From NCBI GenBank assembly GCA_027559495.1, contig JAMXSV010000003.1, positions 558,001 through 622,000 of the forward strand: DNA of 64,000 nt. The letters are read 5' to 3'. This DNA comes from Aurifilum marmelostoma (taxonomy: Eukaryota > Ascomycota > Sordariomycetes > Diaporthales > Cryphonectriaceae). Each line of letters begins with the position of its first letter. Position 1 is the first letter of the stretch. This document shows positions 21,662 to 32,033 of this stretch, piece by piece. The notes beneath the pieces are model-generated. The model saw nothing but the letters and a program-made list of their open reading frames with translations. It made no database searches and was not told the origin of the DNA. A program made the position numbers and the translations under genes.

Positions 21662-22898
21662 CTTGATGCCCTTCAAAGATTTTTCGACGGATGAGGAAAC
21701 CGGCTTCAGACCTTGAGACTAGGTGCAGAGCCCAGAAACCTCAATTCAGAAGCCTCCAAGAACGAAAAGAGTCGAGTCTCAGGTTGCCAGGCATGGTCTT
21801 GATTAGGTTAGGGGAGAAGCTCGCAGTCGAGAAGAACAAGGAATGTGCCCAATAGTCAGAGGCAGGACGCGCAAATTACAGGAGATAGGTTGAAGGACGT
21901 GCAAGTCCGTCTTCAAAGCAAAGGATAAGATATGAGCCCAAGCATGGTCTTGGAGCCTGACGAGGCTCCAGTTGACCACTAGCTACTTTGAGAGGGAGAG
22001 GTCAGACCAGCTACACAACACGGACCATTGAGGCCGAGAATCGAGGGGCTACGTTACTACCACCTCAGTCCGACCACCAAGGCGCTGCAGGACTGCGCCT
22101 GAGACGGATTGCATTCCGCCTGTCCAAGGTAATGAATGGTCTTGTTGTGAGCTGAAGGATGGGCGAGTGAGTGACGGACGTCCTCCACCACACTGAACCC
22201 ATAGCAAGACGAGGCTAGGGCATAACCGCCACAAGCTGGGCTTTTCGGAAAGAGAAAGCAGGTGGAAGGGACTTGTTATGTGAGTGGGTGTTGGAAGTGA
22301 GCCGAAGAAGCAGGATTCGGATGAGCTCAAGCCGACGCGGAATTCAGAGCTCAGAGTTTCACGACGAGGTATGATAGATAGCACCATGAGACGATGCGAC
22401 TATCTCGGCCACGTTGGCAAACCTATAAATTGCTCTATACATTACCGGATAGGCAGGTAAACTCTGTCCGCCCCAGCGCGAAATGGTGAACAGGACAACT
22501 CAACGGCGATGGGCGCCGGAGTTTGGATGGACTGGCCAAGTCTCCGGGGTTCACCTCCCTCCGCCTTATTCATCACCCAGATGTTATGGCGGCTTGCTCC
22601 CCTGTGAGGGTGGAGCAGATGGCGTTCATAAGCTGTGTTGCGGGTCTGCCTCGCATTCCTCCCTTAATTGTATTCTCTGCGAATCCTCTGCTCATGGTGG
22701 TTCTGCTCCCGCGTACAGGCTGTACACAGCATGGTGATGAGCATCAGGCCGCCGTGAGCGCACACCTGACGCTTGAAGCTTGGTGAGGTGCAACCAATGA
22801 TGAAAAGTCGATAAGCGTCGCGTGTTGATCTGATCAGACGTCAAACAAGAATCAAGCCTCCAAAGTAAAATAGTAGGATACTCTGCGGCGCGTACGCC
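21662..22898. other. Intergenic region upstream of the zinc-finger membrane protein
   Basis: About 1.2 kb between two minus-strand genes. Open frames (22049-22387 minus, 22483-22786 plus) are short, overlap on different frames and show no domain. It probably holds the promoter of the zinc-finger membrane protein gene and the 3' UTR of UPF3. Confidence 0.6.
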
Positions 22899-24940
22899 TC
22901 ACCCAGCATTGTTGGCGGGTCCAGAAGCGGCAGCTGGTGTAGATGCTGAAGCACCATTGGAAGTACCACCTTGTTCACCGCCGCCCTTGCTCTCCGAACC
23001 CCCACTAGCACCTCCGTTCCCACCCTTGCCGCGACCACGCCGTCTGCTGCGCTTAGCCTGTTGCTGCTCGCCGTTGGCCTTCTCGGCAGCAGGTGCTGAG
23101 GGAGGAGGTGCAGCGGCGGACGAGCTTGATGCAGCATTTTCTTTCGTGGCAGCAGGCTGGACAGCACTGCTGGCCGTAGTTGCGGCCTTCTTTGGGGATT
23201 GATCCTTGCGCTCGAGGACTTGCACAGTAGCACTGGCGATAGTCAGAGGGCTGGCAGCCATGACCTTGACCAGGCCGTCGGGCTCCACAAAGTCGACGTA
23301 TGCGAAACCTTTACGTCTGTCAATCTCGACCGAGCTGACGCTCCCGAAAGCCTCCATGGTCTCCCTGAGGGTTGCCTCGGTGACTCCCTGTGAAGGATTG
23401 GCATGCTTTAAGAACGCTCGCGTGGCTCCCGAGGAGGGGCCCGGGGCGGTGCCTTTCTTCTGGGAACCTCCAGGCTGAGAAGCCTTGGCAGCTCCTGGCT
23501 TCGCACCAGTTGATGCGGCGGCTGCAGCAGCTGCAGCAGGCCTGGCAGCCGTCTTTGTACTCGGTGCTGTATCCTTAGCTGATGGCGGGGCTGTAGCGTC
23601 GTCCTTCTTCTTCTGCAGTATGACGGGAGGTTTGACGGGCGCTGCAGCTGGGGTTTCTGATGGGCCGGCAGCTTTGGCTTCGCTGGCCTTGGAGTCTTTG
23701 CCCCTCCTCCGTCCCCCTCTTGACGACTTCTCCCCTTGGGACTTTGATGCTGTCAAGGCCGATGACTTGTCGGCTGTCTGGGCAGAGCTGGAGGTCGTGG
23801 CTCCTGCGCCGTTCTTCTCCTGGCCCTTTGCCTCCTTCGACTGTGCCTCGGACTCGGCACTCTTGGCAGCAGCAGCTTCCTGCCGTGACTTCCTGGACGA
23901 CGGCGCGGCCAAGCCCAAGTCTCTCTTCAGTATGTCGCTGATGCCCAATTTACGGCGATTGTTCGAACCCTCGGGTGCAGCAGCGGCTCCTGCCTTGATG
24001 TCCTTGGCGACAGCCTTGGCAGCTTCCGCTGCAGCCTCTGTAGCAGCCTGCTTCTTGAGAATCTTAACCGTCTCCTTGGGCTTGTCCGGCTTGTCCTTGG
24101 ACTTCTTCTTGGGTTCTTCCGTGGAGACTGCCGACCCTTTGCCCTTGCCTTGTGACTCCTGCCGTGCGTGTTTCCTGCTCTTAGCATTGGCAGCTTCCTT
24201 GGCCTTATTCGCCTTGCTCTCGAGGATATGCGCCACTAGGCTCGTGACAGCGGGTTTGGCATTTAGTTCGGTCGTGGTGGGATCGTCGACACCGGTCTCG
24301 CCCTCGTCTTTCTTCGCATCTGGGTCCTCGGTCAAGCTGACGAGGAAATTTTGCCACTCATCGTCTTGATCGATCGTGCCCTCCTTGGGATCTTTCTTGG
24401 GCTTCCCGGCGGGAATCTTCTTGTAGATGGCCCGTTCGACGTAGGGTGGGCCGATGAGGGAAGGGGTGTTGAATGTGCCCTTGGCATCCTCCCAGACAGC
24501 GTCTCGTACGGCCTGCGCCAGGGCCTCGATGTTTTCCTCCTTGACCTGAAGTAAGGCCCATGCTGGAGTGGGATCCTTTGACGCACTGCAGGTAAAGAGA
24601 TGATTTGACCATGTCAATGACAATGCCAACCTATATCCTGTTTCACAGCATGCCACCGGGGAACATACCTCTTGGGGATGTGTCCAGGAGTGTATCTGTA
24701 CCAGCTGACCTTGCCGGACCGTGGCTTCCAGGTATCACCTAGAGTCTGGAAGAATTCCTCCTCAGTCAGGCCGGGTGGCAGCCATCGGACCTTGGCCTTG
24801 ACCCCATCCTGGGCAGCTGCTGCCCTGCCTCTAGCAGGCTTGGATGCTTCGGCCTGGTTGTGAGCTTGAGACTGAGCCTGAGCAGGAGTGATGGGCAGCA
24901 CACCAGCCTTGCGGCCTGAGTTGGCTTGGGTTGTTGCCAT
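22899..24940 (-). CDS. UPF3: UPF3, nonsense-mediated mRNA decay factor
   Basis: Predicted 652-residue Smg4/UPF3 family protein, which bridges UPF2 and exon-junction or terminating-ribosome complexes in nonsense-mediated decay. Exons are 24940-24669 and 24585-22899; the intron 24586-24668 (GTATGT...CAG) restores the frame. The Smg4/UPF3 RRM-like domain starts near residue 50 (KVRWLPPGLTEEEF, then WYRYTPGHIPKR) and continues across the splice (PTPAWALLQV, IGPPYVERAIYKKIP). A long Ala/Lys/Ser-rich linker follows. Near the C-terminus a second RRM is visible at about 479-552 (TRAFLKHANPSQGVTE, with RNP1-like RKGFAYVDF), then a basic GRGKGG tail. The second RRM is an addition relative to yeast Upf3. 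The gene is divergent from the PPG1-type phosphatase. Confidence 0.88.
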
Positions 24941-26299
24941 CAAGATGTGGCTCAGGGCTGCAGATTGTTACGCTGGTGGAGTGACCCAAGAGGCGCTCGG
25001 AGCTGGGAGGTGATGGAGAGTGGTGGGGCTGAGCTCTAGTGATGAGATAACCTTGGTCGAGATAACGCTGCTCTGATCTTGTGCAGCACCAGGGTAGAGG
25101 ATGTAGGTTGGAACGGATAGGCAGGCTCCAGTTTGCGGTACTGGAGCAACACTGCTGCAATTATCAAGGAAGGGCAAGAAAAGTACTGCTTGGTAATGTT
25201 TGCACAGCTGCTGATGGCCACTTTGTATGCAGTGAATGTGAATGTGAATGGAAATAAGCATGGGCAAAGGTGGGGTGAGGGCGGGGGTCCGGGAGGTCTG
25301 GGTTCTGTACCACACTAAAGTATTAGCAGTCATGGCAGTTAAGATAGGCCCCTGTAGGCCTTGAGAGCTCACCTGGGCACAGAACAGCACCCTACCAAAG
25401 CAATGGCGACATCTCGCAGACCTGGAACAAGCAAGGCTCTTTGCTGCTCCTCACAGCTATTAAATAGGTAATACCATACAGATCATACCAGTACCAAGGC
25501 AAGTAAGTGATGGAACCAAGGAGAGTCTGCAATACTGCAAGATCACACGCAAACTCGGAGACACGACACTGTTCTACAGCTGAACCTGAACATTCTTTTT
25601 GCTAATGTCAGAGGCCCAAAAGGTCCAGTCACTGCCATAACAGAATTATGCCCTGCCTACTGGCTTTGGTGTATGGAATATGCCCACCAAGATTGATATC
25701 CAGACAGCTGGACACACTAAAGCGTCTTTGTCAGGTTCAAACTGGCTATAGCAGGAGACAGAGAGAGGGAAGAAAGGAATAATTGAGGCAAGTAATGTTG
25801 AAGTACAGTACTACTGCAGGCTATAACTAGCACAAGGGGAGGGGCGGGACCCCGGGCCAGTACAAACTCCAGTGCACCATGTCCAAGGGGGAGGCAGCTG
25901 AGTCATCAAGATCTGGCGGCCATGGAAGCCTCAGCCTCAGCTTGGTAGGCTTGTACTCGGAAACCCTGCACCCATCTCCCCATTCACCTCGCCCAAGTCG
26001 ATAGCTCTGCAAGTCTGCACTCTTGAGTCGATTCAGTTGCTTCTGTGCACATCTGATGCATGTTCAACTAGGTATCTTATGGCCCACCCCTCAGTCAGTG
26101 AGCTGCTGAATAATCTCTGCTAACTCTGAGGTCATGCAGCATCCTGAAGCACGTGGACAATCCAACCTCGGGCCTTTTCTCGTCGAGTCTTCTTGCTACA
26201 AGAGAACATTCACACCATCTCCACCTCTTCATCCTCTTGACATATCTTCCTTGTCGCTCGGACGACCTCGCAGGTCTCCCAAGATACCACCTACCCATC
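24941..26299. promoter_or_regulatory. Divergent promoter region, UPF3 / PPG1-type gene
   Basis: About 1.36 kb between two divergent housekeeping genes. The first roughly 318 bases upstream of UPF3 lack an ATG on the UPF3 strand, consistent with a 5' leader. The PPG1 side is CT-rich at about 26,180-26,290. The small frames seen here have no domains. Confidence 0.55.
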
Positions 26300-27708
26300 A
26301 TGGCGACCATTCCAAAACCAGGCCCCGCCACATTGAGGCCTGGCGCAGGTCTAGACGAATGGCTAGAGGAGGCCAAGCAATGTCATTATCTGCCCGAGTC
26401 TGTTATGAAACAGCTTTGTGAGATGGTCAAGGAGGTGCTGATGGAGGGTGCGTCGTGATATCCGCTATGGTCCTCGGTCTCGTGACGCGTAACGAGGCAG
26501 ACTTGCGCTGACTTGCACCACAGAATCGAATATACAGCCCGTCGTAACGCCCGTCACGATATGCGGTGACATCCATGGCCAGTTCTACGATCTCCTCGAG
26601 CTATTCAGAGTCGCCGGCGGGATGCCTGGCGAAACCAACGTACAAGCGCCCCAGACAGCCACGACCGTCATAACATCCGACGACCTCGAACCCCCGACCG
26701 AGATAACGAACCCCAAGTTAAAGAAGAAGATAAAGAATGCGGGGGCTCCTGGGGATGCTGCAGGCGATGCAGAGGAGGATGGACCCAACACGTCCACCGA
26801 GAGCATCGAGAAGACAGCAAGTCCAGACTCTACTATTGCTGCGACGGGAGAGTCGCAGTCGGCCGATACTCGATTTGTGTTTCTAGGAGACTTTGTCGAT
26901 CGAGGATATTTCAGTCTAGAGACTTTCACACTCTTGATGTGTCTCAAGGCCAAGTAGGTGGTGCTGCTCCCCCGGCATCCGTAGGCGCTTGAAGGCTTAC
27001 AGTCTCGCAGATACCCTGATCGCATTGTGCTCGTCCGAGGAAACCACGAGTCCCGGCAGATCACCCAGGTCTATGGCTTCTACGAGGAATGCCAGACCAA
27101 GTACGGCAATGCATCCGTCTGGAAGGCCTGCTGTCAAGTGTTTGACTTCCTCGTTCTTGCGGCCATCGTGGACGGAACGGTTCTGTGCGTGCACGGTGGC
27201 CTCAGCCCTGAGATCCGGACTATTGATCAGATTCGGGTGGTGGCTCGAGCACAGGAGATTCCTCACGAGGGTGCGTTCTGTGATCTTGTGTGGAGCGATC
27301 CTGAGGACATCGACACCTGGGCAGTAAGTCCCCGTGGGGCAGGCTGGCTCTTTGGCGATAAAGTCGCCACTGAGTTCAACCACGTCAACGGTCTCAAGAC
27401 TATTGCAAGAGCCCACCAGCTGGTCAATGAGGGCTACAAGGTCAGTAGATGCCCCTCAACAGAAGACAAGTTTTTGTCAAAATCGCCCTCTCGACTGACA
27501 TGGTTTGTCGTGCCAGTTCCACTTTCCGGAGAAGTCTGTGGTGACGGTGTGGTCTGCTCCCAACTACTGCTACAGATGTGGCAACGTTGCCTCGATCATG
27601 ACAGTCGACAAGACACTGGAGACCAAGTTCAGCATTTTCTCAGCCGTCCCCGACGACCAGCGTCACGTCCCAGCAGGTCGCCGAGGACCAAGTGACTACT
27701 TCTTGTAG
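26300..27708 (+). CDS. PPG1: PPG1-type serine/threonine phosphatase catalytic subunit
   Basis: Predicted 399-residue PP2A-like phosphatase. Exons are 26300-26447, 26524-26953, 27011-27440 and 27517-27708; all introns are GT-AG (76, 57 and 76 nt) and in frame. Metal-binding signatures are GDIHGQ (residues 64-69), GDFVDRG (from 171) and RGNHESR; later come HGGLSP and WSAPNYCYRCGN. The C-terminus DYFL is the PP2A-family end that is carboxyl-methylated on Leu. The closest type I recognise is yeast Ppg1, which acts in the Far/STRIPAK-like complex. Between the first two metal motifs lies an insertion of roughly 80 acidic and Lys/Thr-rich residues (about 86-164) absent from yeast Ppg1. The assignment to PPG1 rather than SIT4 or PP2A rests on overall likeness, including VSPRGAGWLFG. 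Confidence 0.88.
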
Positions 27709-28286
27709 GTGTTGCGCCCAGCTTTTCACGACTCATTCCTCTCGGCTGCTGTAGATACTAGACACAAAGGGTTTCCATGGACATGGCAGAAGGCGTTTTA
27801 TTCGGATACAGTGGTGTCTCGTATCACAGACAAAGACACAATTGTATAATTAGGGTGGGTGGAAAGGTCCTACCATGGCTGCTGCATTTGATACCCCCTC
27901 GTTAGGAAGAGGGCACACGAATTCGGAACATACGACGACATTAAAATCGAAGATCACTTGTATGACAAATCATCATCTTGGGCTTCGTTCTGTCGTGCGT
28001 CCAGGCATCCAATCTATCAGCTGCCCTTTGGTCTCATCAGCTGCAGACGATTGTCAAAACAAGAGCCTAGAAACCAGTCTTCGGGTCTAGACTTCCTAGT
28101 GACACAATCGATATATGATGTTTCCCGCAGAGTCAATTCTCTCACAAGTCGTATACTCAACACACCTACTCGTCTTGTAGGCAGCCCCGAGGCGTCTCAT
28201 TTCTACAGGATGTCTATGGACCATGACCTGCACCCTCGAGTGAGTCGTCTACATGTATGAACCTGCCCTCTTCTCCCAGTCTTCAT
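27709..28286. other. Convergent 3' spacer
   Basis: About 580 bases between the PPG1-type gene and the convergent reductase gene. It contains no supported gene; it should hold both 3' UTRs. Confidence 0.65.
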
Positions 28287-29525
28287 CTACTTCAGAAAAG
28301 GAATCAAGCTCTTCAGCGTATCCGAAGTCGTCGTCTCCAACGACGTCCACTGGAAGCCCAGCGCCTTGGTCGTCTCGCTGTTGTCAAACTTGAACAGCTT
28401 ATCCGCCGGCGCCAGCTCACCCCCGGTGGCGCCCTCGGCGGGGGACTTGTCCGCCAGCTCGGGAAAGCTCTTGCTCGCCAGGTCGAGGATCTGGCGGTTG
28501 GAGTAGTACCCGGCGGTCGTGAACAGCCTCCTGCCCGCCAGCTCGGGCTTCTCGATGGCCAGCACGTGCGCCAGCGCGACGTCGCGCACGTCCACCCAGA
28601 GGTTGACGCCCGTGTCGGGCAGCTTGTTGTCGCTGTTGCGCCAGCCGCCCTGCACGAGGGAGACGAAGCGCTCGTTGGAGGTGTTGATGGCGTCCAGGCT
28701 CGCGAGGTAGTGCACCACGGGCCCGAAGACCATGGGCGGGTTGACGGTCACGAGGTCGAAGCCGGCGCCTGCCTTGACGTAGTCCCATGCTGCCTTTTCC
28801 GCGAGCTTCTTGGACGCCCGGTAGGCGATGGCGGGGCTGTCGTGGATCTCCTCGATGGTCACGGGGTTCCAGGAGTTCTCGGTGAAGGTCGTGTTTGGGT
28901 CTGTCATCTTGTCCTTGTCCAGGATGGCAGCGAAGGACGAGGTGATGACTACGCGCTTGACGCCGGGGGCGGACTTGCTGATGGCCTTGAGGATGCCCGT
29001 GGTGCCGATGACAGCTGGGTCGATGAGGTCCTTTTGAGGGTCGGCTGAGGGGGTTGTTAAGAGGAGATTCAGCGGGCCTCGAGCTCTGGGTATATCACTG
29101 GTAAGGGACAGACAGGCTTACTGATCTTGAAGTGGAAGGGGCTGGCCGTGTGCAGGACGGCCTCGAGGCCCGGGGTCTTGACGACCTCATCAAAGGCGCC
29201 CTCCTTGGCGATGTCGGGCACGATGACTGTCTCGAGCTTGTCCTTGCCGACGCTGGGGTGGGCATCGTGGATCTTCTTGGCCTTGTCCTGCGATCGAACG
29301 GTGGTCACCACCGAGTGGCCCCGCTGAAGAAGCGTTTCGAGGACATGAGCTGTGCAAAGAAGCAGCGATTTCATCAGCGAATGTCGAGACTCATGGGGAC
29401 ATGATGAGTTGCTTACCAGCAATGAAGCCAGAACCGCCTGTATCATCTCATGTTAGCAAGCCTCTCAGTCTCTTCGAGATACAGAGTTGAACCACGGACG
29501 TACCAGTGAGGAGTACTTTGGTCAT
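28287..29525 (-). CDS. Gre2-like extended SDR, NAD(P)-dependent reductase
   Basis: Predicted 342-residue soluble carbonyl/aldehyde reductase of the extended short-chain dehydrogenase family (dihydroflavonol-reductase/Gre2 type). Four exons: 29525-29504, 29437-29417, 29349-29122 and 29044-28287. The first two are only 22 and 21 nt, and together they encode the nucleotide-binding loop, read after splicing as TGGSGFIAAHVLE. All three introns (66, 67 and 77 nt) are GT-AG, and the joined frame is open to the stop. The catalytic Tyr-x3-Lys is YRASK (Tyr165, Lys169), preceded by ITSSFAAI. GVNLWVDVRDVALAHV is conserved among relatives. Substrates in the family include methylglyoxal and other ketones; the specific one is unknown. 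It borders the long gene-poor region. Confidence 0.88.
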
Positions 29526-31000
29526 ACTGTCTCTGTTTTCAGTGTTTATTTTCCGAAAAGATGGTGTTGTAAAGCTTTGGCGTGCCGATGAGATCGAAGA
29601 TGTCTTGATCCGACTTCTGATTCCCTCGTCGAGAAAGGAGATGTTGTGATCAGTATATATATCATCAACGTCACCACCGTTCTTAACAAATGACGCTCTC
29701 CGCATTTCGCACGATTCCACCATTTCGCCATCCCCCAGGCTCAGATTCAGCCTATAATTACGGGCACGGCGCCGGTCCTAACGGGATTCCCCACTTGCCC
29801 ACCATTATACTAATCGGAGTTAAAAGATGTTACCAACGATCTTCGGCATTCTAGCCGGCAAAGACGAATTCGGGGCTACCGCTATTAAGCACCTGGTTTC
29901 GTCGGCGATTGCACACTCCTCCCAAGGTCACCGTCGGCAGATCAGACAGCTGAGATTAGATCAGCGATCAAGCACATATTTTTTTTTTTTTTTGGTGACT
30001 ATGGAATCACGTCACTCATCAGTGATTATGGAATATCTTCATGCCTCCCGTATTACACTCGGATGGTGAATTTGTAATTCTGCGCTGGCATTCTAAAGCG
30101 GATTATCATTCTTACTGCAGGGACTATTTATTTGCACAAGTGAGTATCACATGGTCGTCTTCTGATTAAGTCCGGACAACATGCTCATGTTGCGGCTGCA
30201 TTTCTTAATTACGATAGATATTATACCGGCAAATGATGCCAATGATAAAATATGACAATGGCCTGCATCTCAGATGGGAACACGGGATAATTACAGCAGA
30301 AGAGGCAGCTGGAGATGAGTCTGTCATCAATAATCTACACATTTCAAAAATGCACACAGGCCATAAGCAATGACAGATCGTCTTCAAAGAAGGTCTATCC
30401 TGATAGATGAATAATATGAACCCATTTGTAATTCTATGAGATCACTGCTGGGAGTAGTTTCAAAAGGTCGTCCTCATAAGTGAAGGCTTTCATCAACGAG
30501 AGGGGATGAAGGACATCAACATTACAAAGCTCTGGCATGCTATTTTAATAAAAGAGTGCTTGTCTAGGTATACTATATAAAAAACATATCCTAATTCCCT
30601 TCCGAAGTTCATCAATAGTCAATAGACAATTTCAATCATGTCTCCTACTAATGTCTCAGTATTGACACTTTTGAGATCAACATTGAGTAATCATCATGAT
30701 TATTATGATGTTAGACTATTATCCTTAATCATGAAAGCATAAATATACATATGAACAATTCTTTTTCAATACAAAGACTGGCTTCAAACACTCACAACTT
30801 GACCTAGATCTATCTCGAATTATTATGTTCTTTCAGTGACCATGAGCCTCAGTGACCATGAGCCCCCGATTGCCTTGAATCAATCTTTATAGAGCTTTGA
30901 AAGTCTTTTACTCATATCATAGCCCTACAACATCTCATCTCTTTGACACCATATGAAGCATAATGTGTTTGCAAAAGCTGCCTGGAAACTATTCAGACCA
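29526..31000. other. AT-rich edge of the gene desert
   Basis: The first 1.5 kb upstream of the reductase gene are visibly AT-rich compared with what follows. They contain a run of 15 T (29979-29993) and an exact 16-bp tandem duplication (30833-30864). No coding signal. It may include the reductase promoter and decayed mobile DNA, but no terminal repeats or transposase fragment could be recognised. Confidence 0.5.
30833..30864. repeat. Exact tandem duplication, 2 x 16 bp
   Basis: The unit TCAGTGACCATGAGCC occurs twice head to tail without mismatch. Confidence 0.95.
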
Positions 31001-32019
31001 ACAGGTTCATATCATGTACAAGTCACCTACGGAGCCATCAATAGGAGGAGGTCCGAATCATGGCAAATCACTTAAGGCTGTGCCGGATATCCTCCTGACG
31101 GCTGATAAATTCGCTTGGCTTGTTTTTGAAGTGTCGGTCAACGGATGATGGCCTGGGCCCTTGGTCAACAGAGTTAGTGACAATGCAAGATGCCTATATT
31201 TCAATGAAGCACTTTTGATACGGATTATTCCAGAACTGAGGCCACTGTCTATCTGAGGTGTTCAGTCCAGCACACACCTTTGTAAGTAATTACTGTGCAT
31301 GGTTGCTAGGATACTTAACCGTCCCAGACCTGCCATGCTCTCCCTCTCTGCTCCCACTGTTCTCGCTTGTGTAATAGCAACAAAGGACATAGGCAATGTA
31401 GCGAGAAAGGAGTGACAAAAGAACTCACTACTGAGAAGAAAGTTCCGGTCTACATGGACCCGATGCTACAGAGAAGATTTCCCGCAATGTTTTGGAGGGA
31501 CACCAGTAAACAGTCCTGACTAGTATACAGTTTTGAGCAGAGCATATCCCATAGCATCTCTGACCCGACACCTTTGTCCCTGACAAAATGACAACATGTG
31601 TGGGATGAGTGCATTGACACCAAATACTGACATGAGCCTTGCGCTTGTGCAGTTCATAGTAACCCAAGCCTCAAACTCAAATATCTTGAGACTCTTTACG
31701 CACTTCAAACTTATCTCCAAAGTTACTTGAGTCATTGTGGCGTGTTTGTTATATCTGACATGTATAAGGATGTAGTCTCAGATGACTCTGCAACCAGAGA
31801 TAGGTCCAAGCCAACCAATTGAACTGCCTACCGCCCAGTGGTGAAGACGGATGAGTTGCACCGGTGAACTGTATTGCCAGCCCACCTCTGTGCAGAAGGC
31901 GGGAGGCTCTTCATACTGCCTCAGCATCATCTTCAGGCCTTCTAGGCAGAGAGCTATCACATCTCAGATGAGGTGATAAGTCATTGTTTCTCTCACTGAG
32001 TCCAAACATGGTCCGCGGT

Positions 32020-32033
32020 GGGGGGGGGGGGGG
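32020..32033. repeat. G homopolymer, 14 nt
   Basis: Uninterrupted G run seen directly; the length may vary between reads or strains. Confidence 0.9.

Noticed and set aside
23485..24369. 294-codon plus-strand frame rich in Leu/Ala/Ser
   Set aside because: Mirror of the Ala/Lys-rich linker of UPF3.
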